A DNA stretch of 8,220 nucleotides from an uncultured Planctomycetaceae bacterium (lineage in GTDB: Bacteria > Planctomycetota > Planctomycetia > Pirellulales > UBA1268). The translations under genes and the position numbers were made by a program. Positions 1-5,465 of this stretch are shown one piece after another. Under the pieces are notes generated by a model. It was not told the DNA's origin, searched no databases, and worked only from the letters and a program-made list of their open reading frames with translations. Every line of letters begins with the position of its first letter. Position 1 is the stretch's first letter. The DNA is taken from contig CAISKG010000493.1 of the NCBI GenBank assembly GCA_903885855.1, positions 1-8,220 of the forward strand, given 5' to 3'.

Positions 1-280
1 GGATGACGTCGCCGACCCGGACGAGGCCGTCGGCCGGGGAGCCTTCGTCCACGCGGGTCACGAGGATCTGCCGCGCGTCCTTGGTGACCAGCGTGTCGCA
101 GTGCATCCAGCCGCGGAGCCCCGTCGGGCCGAGGTTCCAGTCGTGCCGCACGCCGCCCGGCACGGTGCCGCCGCGGGTGAGATCGGGCACGCCCGGCGGG
201 GGCTCACTCCCATCGCTCCTCGCCGCGCAGAACGCGACGGTGACGGCGGCGATGACACACGCGATGGGAAACCTGCGCAC
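1..280 (-). CDS. Secreted DUF6288/PDZ-like protein, N-terminal part (partial)
   Basis: This gene starts at a GTG at 280-278 and reads 93 codons before leaving the left edge, so only its N-terminus is visible. Residues 1-21 (start VRRFPIACVIAAVTVAF) form a signal peptide: two Arg, then a hydrophobic core ending in small residues. There is no proper lipobox, because Phe precedes the Cys. After a Pro-rich linker comes the motif HDWNLGPTGLRGW (residues 46-58), then ILVTRVDEGSPADG and VGDVI, which is the beta-strand and carboxylate-loop pattern of a PDZ-like fold. From memory this combination is typical of planctomycete proteins annotated DUF6288, whose biochemical function I do not know; export to the periplasm or outside is inferred. 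No ATG lies between the start and the upstream in-frame stop at 493-491, and the Shine-Dalgarno is weak (GAAAG about 12 nt upstream), so the GTG is chosen on the signal peptide. The two other minus-strand reading frames here are shadows. Confidence 0.72.
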   Translation of the reverse strand, partial: MRRFPIACVIAAVTVAFCAARSDGSEPPPGVPDLTRGGTVPGGVRHDWNLGPTGLRGWMHCDTLVTKDARQILVTRVDEGSPADGLVRVGDVI

Positions 281-419
281 GGAGGGCGTCTTTCGGGAGG
301 GGGATCGGGCGCGCCAGAGCCGCCGCGGGCGGGAATCCGTGGGCGGCGGGGCCCGAGTCTACCAGTGCCTCCGCCGGGGCCCGCGCCAGCGCCCTAGCCG
401 GCTGTGGACCAAGTGATCC

Positions 420-437
420 GCCGCCGGATGCGGCGGC
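420..437. repeat. Hairpin 3, GC-only inverted repeat
   Basis: GCCGCCG (420-426) pairs with CGGCGGC (431-437) around a GATG loop, a 7-bp all-GC stem. It lies immediately beyond hairpin 2. It has no T tract on either side, so it is not an intrinsic terminator by itself; it could stabilise an RNA 3' end or be chance in GC-rich DNA. Confidence 0.4.
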
Positions 438-438
438 A

Positions 439-474
439 GGCACCCGTGAAAAACCTCGGCTTTTTCGGGGTGCC
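439..474 (-). terminator. Hairpin 2 after the channel gene, probable terminator
   Basis: GGCACCC (439-445) pairs with GGGTGCC (468-474). Inside, after a 2-by-1 internal loop, GAAAAA (448-453) pairs with TTTTTC (461-466), leaving a 7-nt loop. It repeats the plan of hairpin 1 (GC-rich outer arms, then an A5/T5 inner stem) with different outer arms. It lies 4 nt beyond hairpin 1 and probably backs up termination of the cyclase-channel transcript before the DUF6288-like gene. Confidence 0.55.
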
Positions 475-478
475 CACA

Positions 479-511
479 CGTGGAAAAAGGTCATGGATGA
501 CTTTTTCCACG
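479..511 (-). terminator. Hairpin 1 after the channel gene, probable terminator
   Basis: This is a near-perfect inverted repeat beginning 5 nt after the channel stop codon. CGTGGAAAAAG (479-489) pairs with CTTTTTCCACG (501-511), and the inner GTCAT (490-494) pairs with ATGAC (497-501), with one bulged base. An A5 tract, a short inner hairpin and a T5 tract follow each other on either strand, the layout of a bidirectional intrinsic terminator. The outer GTGG/CCAC arms extend the pairing beyond the T tract, which is unusual. A binding site for a dimeric protein is an alternative. Confidence 0.6.
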
Positions 512-516
512 GACAG

Positions 517-1956
517 CTAGCGCCCCCCTCGGGCGGCCCGCACCGCCTGGCGGCGCGACTCGACGGCGTCGCCGATCTCCGCCGCCAGCCCCGGAGAGCG
601 CTCGAGGAGTTTTCCGATCACCGTCGGATCGAAGACGATCGCCTTCAGATCCTCCAGCGCCACGATCCCCACGTCGCCGGCGCCCCCGCCGGTGGCAAGC
701 TGGTCGCCGAAGCACTCGCCGGGGCCGATCTCGCCCACCGCGGTGGTCCGCCCGGCGGGGTCGGTCGTGTGCAGGCTCGCGCGCCCCTCCACCACGAGGG
801 CGAAGCCGTGGAAACGCTCCCCCACCGGCTGGATCGATTCCCCGGCGGCGAACTCGACGATCCGCGGCGCTCGCTGGCCCTCGGCCGCGGGCTTGAAGCG
901 GGCGTGATCCTGCAGCAGCTCGGCGACGCTCCGCGGCGGCCGGCCGGCCGTCTCGCCCGGGCCGTATTCGAACGCGATCGGGTAGGGGATCGTGAGATCG
1001 GCGCGCCGCGCCGCGTACCACAGCCGCGTCAGGATCTGGTCGCGGGTCACGCCCACGTCCTCCTGCCGGGCCACCGTGAAGAGGAGCCGGTAGGTGATCG
1101 AGAAGTCGGCGTAGCCGACCGTCCGCACCGCCGGCGGCGGGTCGGCGAGCACGCCGGGCGTGGACTGCAGCAGCTCGAGCATCACCTGCTTGACCCGGTT
1201 CGGCGGGTCGTCGTAGCTGAAGCCGATCTCGAGGAAGTCGGTGCGGAGCGTGGTGGGCCGCGAGAGGTTGCTGAAGGCCGACTTGTAGAGCGAGACGTTC
1301 GGCACGATCAGCTGCTCGCGGGTGGGCGTCTCGATCCGCACGCTCCGCCAGTTGATCTCGGTGACCTTCCCCTTCACCCCCTCCGCCTCGACCCAGTCGC
1401 CCACGCTGAGCGGCCGCTCGAAGAGGAGCATCAGCCCCGACACGAGGTTGCCCAGGGGCTCCTGCAGGGCCAGACCGATCACGATCGAGCCCACCCCCAG
1501 CGCCGCCAGCGCCCCCTCGATCTCCTGCCCCCAGACCTTCGAATAGATGACGAGCCCGCCGACGGCCACGAGGATCGCGCGCACGAGGTCACGGAACAAC
1601 GTCGGCATCCGCTCCCGCCAGGAGCCGGTGCCGGCGAGGCCGAAGAACAGGTCGTTGAAGAGGCCGAGGATGGCGTAGAGGACCACCACCCAGAACAGCG
1701 TCTCCGAGACGCGGCTCGCCGCGCTGTCCATCGGCATCTCGAGGACCGCCGTGACGAACACCACCAGCGCCAGCGCCGGGGCGACGAGCGTGCGGAAGGC
1801 CCGCAGCGAGCGGGCCACCCCGAGGCCGCGACGGTCGCACAGCGAGATCGCCTCGTTGAGGAGCAGCAGCACCGCCGGAAAGCCCACCGCCAGCAGCACG
1901 GCGGGCCAGAAGTTCGGGATCTGGCGGGCGATCTCGAGGTCGAACGGCCCCTGCAT
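517..1956 (-). CDS. MscS-superfamily channel with C-terminal cyclic-nucleotide-binding-like domain (bCNG type)
   Basis: This 479-residue inner-membrane protein combines an MscS pore module with a cNMP-binding-like domain, the architecture of bacterial bCNG channels. Hydrophobic helices lie near residues 14-34, 53-73, 86-107 and 122-140. The pore helix spans 147-180 and contains GLALQEPLGNLVSGLMLLFE, followed by RPLSVGDWVE and the MscS beta domain (185-235, ending VPNVSLYKSAFSNLSRP) and the alpha/beta C-terminal domain (about 238-332). Residues 355-460 form the cNMP-binding-like domain, with its phosphate-binding cassette at 416-428. Aligned without gaps to PKA RI-alpha, the cassette has Asp418 for the ribose-binding Glu and Gly427 for the phosphate-binding Arg, so canonical cNMP binding is doubtful. 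I chose the ATG at 1956; a GTG at 1965 would overlap the cyclase stop as GTGA. Either start implies translational coupling to the upstream cyclase gene. The stop is TAG, followed by terminator-like hairpins. The channel family is confident; gating by ligand, tension or protein contact is unknown. Confidence 0.93.
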   Translation of the reverse strand: MQGPFDLEIARQIPNFWPAVLLAVGFPAVLLLLNEAISLCDRRGLGVARSLRAFRTLVAPALALVVFVTAVLEMPMDSAASRVSETLFWVVVLYAILGLFNDLFFGLAGTGSWRERMPTLFRDLVRAILVAVGGLVIYSKVWGQEIEGALAALGVGSIVIGLALQEPLGNLVSGLMLLFERPLSVGDWVEAEGVKGKVTEINWRSVRIETPTREQLIVPNVSLYKSAFSNLSRPTTLRTDFLEIGFSYDDPPNRVKQVMLELLQSTPGVLADPPPAVRTVGYADFSITYRLLFTVARQEDVGVTRDQILTRLWYAARRADLTIPYPIAFEYGPGETAGRPPRSVAELLQDHARFKPAAEGQRAPRIVEFAAGESIQPVGERFHGFALVVEGRASLHTTDPAGRTTAVGEIGPGECFGDQLATGGGAGDVGIVALEDLKAIVFDPTVIGKLLERSPGLAAEIGDAVESRRQAVRAARGGR

Positions 1957-1961
1957 GGCGT

Positions 1962-4070
1962 TCACGCCCCCACCGTCCAGGCCTCGATGGCCGGGCGGCC
2001 CTCGAGCTCGACGCTCACCGGCCCGCTGAAGACGACCGCGTCGCCCGTCCGCTCGCGCACCGGCGCCGTGACCCGGATCGCGGCATCGCGGCCGGCGGCC
2101 AGACGCTTGGCGATCGTGACGGTGTCGCCCCACAGGTCGTAGAGGAACTTCCGGCGGCCGACCACGCCCCCCACCACCGGCCCCGAGTTGATCCCCACCG
2201 CCAGCCGCAGGCCGGCGTCGTGGTCGCGGTTGAACATCGCCACGATCCGGTCCATCGCCTGCGCGAATTGCACCATGCGGCGCGCATGGTCGGGCCGCGT
2301 CACCGACAGGCCGCAGACCGCGAGGTAGGAGCCGCCGATCGTCTTCACCTTCTCGATGCCGCACTCCTCGGCCGCCTCGTCGATCGCGGCCACGAGGTCG
2401 CCGAGCAGGGCCAGCGCCCGGGCCTCGCCGACGCGGTCGCCGAAGGCCTCCATCCCGAGCACCTCGGCGAAGAGCACCGACACGTCGGCGAACTCCCGGC
2501 TCGCCCTCTCGTCGCCGTCGCGGCGCTGGGCCGCGGCCGAGGCGGGCAGGATGGCCAGGAGTAGCTCCTGGTTCTCGCGGACCTGCGCCTCGAGCTTCTC
2601 CCGCTGCTCCTTGATGCTCGCCGACATCTCGTTGAACACCTCGCCGAGCTGGCCGAATTCGTCCAGGCTCGTGACCGGCACCCGCACGTCGCTGTCGCCC
2701 GCCCCGAGCCGCTGGGCGGCCCGGGCCAGGACGCGCAGCGGCTGCGTGAGGAGGTAGGAGCAGGCGAGAGCCAGCAGCGTCGAGGCCACCGCCAGCCCGC
2801 TGGCCACGCGGAGCACCGTGCTGCCGAAGGACCGGATCGGCTCGTCGGCCTCGTCCTGGTCCATCTCGGCCAGAAGCGCCCAGCGCAGCGAATCGACCTC
2901 CACCGGACCGTAGGCGCTGAGCACCGGCGCGCCGCGGTAGTCGATCGTGCGCATCAGGCCCGAGCGGCCGCGGAGGGCCTCGGTCACGCTCGGCGTCTCG
3001 ACCGGCAGCAGGCAGATCGCCGTGCCCTGGCGCTCGATCCGCCGGATCGTCTCCTTCGCCACGCCGGCCTCGGCGAGGGTCTCGAGGAACGTCCCCGCGT
3101 CCTCGTGCATGAAGCGGTTGCGGCTGCGCATGGTGCGATCCTGCCCCACCAGGTAGCACTCGCCGGTGCGGCCGAAGCCCTCGTCGGCCCAGCCGTAGTT
3201 GCCGGTGATGACGCGGCTGAAGTCGTCGATCGGGAACTGCAGCACGAGGATCCCGATCATCTGTGGGCCGTCGAAGATCGGGCTCATGACGAAGCTCATC
3301 GGCCGGCCGAGGCTCGGCCGGTAGGGCTCGAAATCGGCGATCCGGAAGTCGTCGCGATCCCGCTGCCCCCGCAGCCCGCGGGCCTTCGTCGCCATCTGCG
3401 AGCCGGCGTACGGGCCGTCTTCCAAGCTTGTGCCGAGCTCCGTCGTCTTCTGGTAGGCGTAGACGACGTCGAGCGAGTCGGCGTCGACGAGCATCATGTC
3501 CTCGAAGCCGTAGAGCTTCACCGCGCGCGCGAAGATCTTGTGGAACGCCTCGTGCGCGGCGGCGTAGGTGGAGGTGTCGTCGGCCGCCGTGGCGAGATCC
3601 TGCTTCTGGCCGTACGGATGCGGATTGCCGGCGATGTAGTGGTATTGGAGGTACGCCGCCGCCGGGCCCGCGGGGAGATACGACTCGACCGCCGGCTCGC
3701 TGTCGGTGGCTGCGGCGAGCTTCGGGAGGAAGTCGTCGGCGTAGAAGCGGCGCAGGGCGGCGAGCTGGTCGGGCGACAGCCGGGCCGTGGCCAGCCCCCG
3801 GTAGGCCTCACGCAGGGCCCGCATGCCGTCGACCGTGCTCGGCCGGTCGGAGATGGCGAGCACCTGCTCGCGCAGCGTGTCGAGCATCGTCTGGAGGGTG
3901 GTGGTCTTCGCCGAGCGCAGCGCCGTCAGCCGCTGCTCGATCTCCCGGTCGATCGAGGCCTTGCCCGACGAGTAGCCGATCCAGGCGATGACGCCGATGC
4001 AGGCCAGGCTCACGGCCAGCAGCAGCAGGATCATCTTCGACTGGATGCTGAGGCGATTCAGCCCTGGCAT
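1962..4070 (-). CDS. Membrane sensor with Cache-type domain, HAMP and degenerate class III nucleotidyl cyclase domain
   Basis: This 702-residue protein has a transmembrane helix at about 12-32, a large periplasmic region (about 38-412), a second helix at about 417-441, HAMP (441-493), a short coiled coil, and a class III adenylate/guanylate cyclase domain (about 525-700). The periplasmic part holds YHYIAGNPHPYG (143-154), FEDMMLVDADSLDVVY (189-204) and a distal Cache-like half ending DSLRWALLAEMDQDEA (393-408). This sensor type is common on cyclases and chemoreceptors; its ligand cannot be read from the sequence. In the catalytic domain, SVLFAEVLGM has Glu536 where the first metal Asp belongs, and EKVKTIGGSYL has Gly580 for the second metal Asp. 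Lys576 and Asp649 (LWGDT), which select adenine, are kept. The ribose-contacting Asn is Thr652, and the transition-state Arg656 remains. The fold is complete with an adenylate-type pocket, but catalysis is doubtful. The start at 4070 puts a cytoplasmic leader before helix 1; the open frame runs 58 codons further upstream, but that stretch is Arg/Pro-rich shadow sequence. No clear Shine-Dalgarno is seen. It forms an operon with the downstream channel gene. Confidence 0.92.
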   Translation of the reverse strand: MPGLNRLSIQSKMILLLLAVSLACIGVIAWIGYSSGKASIDREIEQRLTALRSAKTTTLQTMLDTLREQVLAISDRPSTVDGMRALREAYRGLATARLSPDQLAALRRFYADDFLPKLAAATDSEPAVESYLPAGPAAAYLQYHYIAGNPHPYGQKQDLATAADDTSTYAAAHEAFHKIFARAVKLYGFEDMMLVDADSLDVVYAYQKTTELGTSLEDGPYAGSQMATKARGLRGQRDRDDFRIADFEPYRPSLGRPMSFVMSPIFDGPQMIGILVLQFPIDDFSRVITGNYGWADEGFGRTGECYLVGQDRTMRSRNRFMHEDAGTFLETLAEAGVAKETIRRIERQGTAICLLPVETPSVTEALRGRSGLMRTIDYRGAPVLSAYGPVEVDSLRWALLAEMDQDEADEPIRSFGSTVLRVASGLAVASTLLALACSYLLTQPLRVLARAAQRLGAGDSDVRVPVTSLDEFGQLGEVFNEMSASIKEQREKLEAQVRENQELLLAILPASAAAQRRDGDERASREFADVSVLFAEVLGMEAFGDRVGEARALALLGDLVAAIDEAAEECGIEKVKTIGGSYLAVCGLSVTRPDHARRMVQFAQAMDRIVAMFNRDHDAGLRLAVGINSGPVVGGVVGRRKFLYDLWGDTVTIAKRLAAGRDAAIRVTAPVRERTGDAVVFSGPVSVELEGRPAIEAWTVGA

Positions 4071-4298
4071 GCGCGCGGCGCCCGTGAGTCGGGAAGTTCG
4101 GATCCGCCGTCGGGGTGGTCCGGAAGGCGGGAAACCCGTCCATTCTACTTCGACGGTTCGGGCACCGCACGGCCCTCCGCGATCGCCATCCGCCTGCCCC
4201 GCGACCGGTGCTCCGGGGACGCCCGCGGGGCGCAAAAGCCCCACGGCACGCCGGCATCCGTAGCGTTTCCCGGCGCCGGCGCGGCATCATGGTGCGCC
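4071..4298. promoter_or_regulatory. Divergent intergenic region between the cyclase and Mre11-like genes
   Basis: These 228 nt separate two divergently transcribed operons, so both promoters should lie here. The only AT-leaning spot is 4141-4149. On the minus strand it reads TAGAAT at 4147-4142, a plausible -10 for the cyclase gene about 75 nt upstream of its ATG, but I find no convincing -35. No clear promoter is seen for the plus-strand genes. Ahead of the Mre11-like start, at 4196-4242, the segments GCCCCGCG, CGCGGGGC and GCCCC could form alternative hairpins (separate entry). Confidence 0.45.
4196..4242 (+). repeat. Overlapping GC-rich inverted repeats in the Mre11-like leader
   Basis: GCCCCGCG (4196-4203) pairs with CGCGGGGC (4224-4231), and CCGG (4205-4208) with CCGG (4213-4216) can form a smaller hairpin inside its loop. 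GGGGC (4227-4231) can pair instead with GCCCC (4238-4242) across a GCAAAA loop. The two main pairings exclude each other. The region ends 56 nt before the Mre11-like start codon. It may be a leader structure or chance in a GC-rich spacer. Confidence 0.3.
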
Positions 4299-5465
4299 AT
4301 GAGCACCTTCCTCCACACCGCCGACTGGCAGCTCGGCAAGCCCTTCTCGCGCGTCGCCGACGCCGAGAGCCGGGCGCGCCTCCGGCAGCAGCGCCTCGAT
4401 TCCGTGCGCCGCATGGGCGAGGTGGTGCGGGCGCGCGGGGCGGAGTTCGTCGTCGTGGCCGGCGACCTCTTCGACTCCAACCGCCCCACCCCGGCGACGG
4501 TGTCGGCGGCCTGCGACGCGATCGCGGCGATCGGCGTGCCGGTGTACGCCATTCCCGGCAACCACGACCATGGCGGGCCGGAGTGCGTGTGGGACCAGCC
4601 GCACTTCCGCGGCGAATGCCGCGAGCGCGCCCCCAACCTCCACGTGCTCCTCGACGAGGCTCCGGTGGAGACCGACGGCGCGATCCTCCTCCCCTGCCCC
4701 CTCCACCGCCGGCACACGTCGAGCGACCCCTGCCGCTGGATCGCCGACCTCGATTTCGGCACGCTCGACGCCCGCCCCCGGATCGTCGTCGCCCACGGCT
4801 CGACGGTCGACTTCAGCGGCGAGACCGACGACGAGGATCTCTCCGGCCAGCCCAACTTCATCGATCTGGCCCACCTCCCCGCCGACGCCATCGACTACGT
4901 CGCGCTCGGCGACTGGCACGGCTTCGTGCACGCCGGCGGCAAGGCCTGGTACGCGGGGAGCCACGAGACCGACCGGTTTCCCCGGCCAGGGCAGCTCACC
5001 GGACGGGTGGCGTGCGTCACCGCCACGCGCGGCGGCACGCCGGTGGTCGAGGCGCTGCCGCACGGCCGCACCCTGTGGCTCGCCCACGCGCAGACCTTCT
5101 CCGAGGACGGTGGTCCGGAGCTCCTCGACCGCACGCTCGACTCCCTGACGGCGGGCCACGGCGCGCAGCAGTCGCTCGTCGACGTGACGCTCGGCGGCAG
5201 CCTGGGCCTCGCGGCACACGCACGGCTCGATCGTGTCCTCGCCACGTGGAAGGCGCGCCTCCTCGACCTGCGGCTGGTGCGCGAGGTGACGCTCGCCCCC
5301 ACCGAAGAGGAGATCGAGGCCCTGCGCCGCTCCGACGATCCGCTCATCGCCCACGTGACCGCCGAGCTCGTCGAGACGCTCGCCGCCGGCGGCGAGGATG
5401 CGGCGATCGCCGGCACCGCCCTCGCCATGCTCCACGGGTACATCCGCGAGGAGGGGGAGCGATGA
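4299..5465 (+). CDS. Mre11/SbcD-like metallophosphoesterase (DNA repair exonuclease)
   Basis: This 388-residue protein carries the calcineurin-like nuclease motifs in order: HTADWQLG (6-13), GDLFDSNRP (55-63), PGNHDHGG (86-93), VAHGS (164-168) and GDWHG (204-208). These supply the two-metal site (Asp9, Asp56, Asn88, His166, His207) and the catalytic His89. The motif I position that is His in SbcD (DWHLG) is Gln11, a variant I recall in bacterial members of this family. Such enzymes cut DNA ends and hairpins together with a Rad50/SbcC ATPase, which is what the next gene encodes. The C-terminal third (about 250-388), ending in a helical stretch, is probably the cap and partner-binding region. 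The ATG at 4299 is chosen because beta-strand 1 begins at residue 3; the upstream open frame is antisense to the cyclase gene and not coding. No Shine-Dalgarno is visible. The stop overlaps the next start as ATGA, implying coupled translation and roughly matched output of the two subunits. Confidence 0.92.
   Translation: MSTFLHTADWQLGKPFSRVADAESRARLRQQRLDSVRRMGEVVRARGAEFVVVAGDLFDSNRPTPATVSAACDAIAAIGVPVYAIPGNHDHGGPECVWDQPHFRGECRERAPNLHVLLDEAPVETDGAILLPCPLHRRHTSSDPCRWIADLDFGTLDARPRIVVAHGSTVDFSGETDDEDLSGQPNFIDLAHLPADAIDYVALGDWHGFVHAGGKAWYAGSHETDRFPRPGQLTGRVACVTATRGGTPVVEALPHGRTLWLAHAQTFSEDGGPELLDRTLDSLTAGHGAQQSLVDVTLGGSLGLAAHARLDRVLATWKARLLDLRLVREVTLAPTEEEIEALRRSDDPLIAHVTAELVETLAAGGEDAAIAGTALAMLHGYIREEGER

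Larger units (their letters stand above)
281..516. other. Intergenic region with hairpin cluster
   Basis: This gap separates the stop of the MscS-like channel gene from the start of the DUF6288-like gene, both on the minus strand. The half next to the channel stop (420-511) holds three back-to-back hairpins, listed separately. The other half (281-419) is very GC-rich and shows no convincing gene. A TAGACT at 361-356 on the minus strand could be a -10 element for the DUF6288-like gene, but no matching -35 is visible. The plus-strand ORF crossing this region has shadow composition and no recognisable domain. Confidence 0.6.

Noticed and set aside
3..416. 137-codon plus-strand open frame at the left edge
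   Set aside because: It is antisense to a signal-peptide-bearing DUF6288-like protein and its translation shows no domain or plausible composition.
493..2142. 549-codon plus-strand open frame opposite the channel gene
   Set aside because: It is His/Arg/Asp/Glu-rich shadow sequence with no domain, and the minus strand encodes an unmistakable MscS channel.
1966..3159. N-terminal extension of the channel gene in its own frame, overlapping the cyclase gene
   Set aside because: It is an out-of-frame reading of the cyclase coding region rich in Arg/Gly/Ala/Pro. The channel's first membrane helix begins about 14 residues after the ATG at 1956.
3105..4298. N-terminal extension of the Mre11-like protein from an ATG at 3105
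   Set aside because: This stretch is antisense to the cyclase sensor region and has shadow composition. The nuclease fold begins at the ATG at 4299, with HTADW at residue 6.
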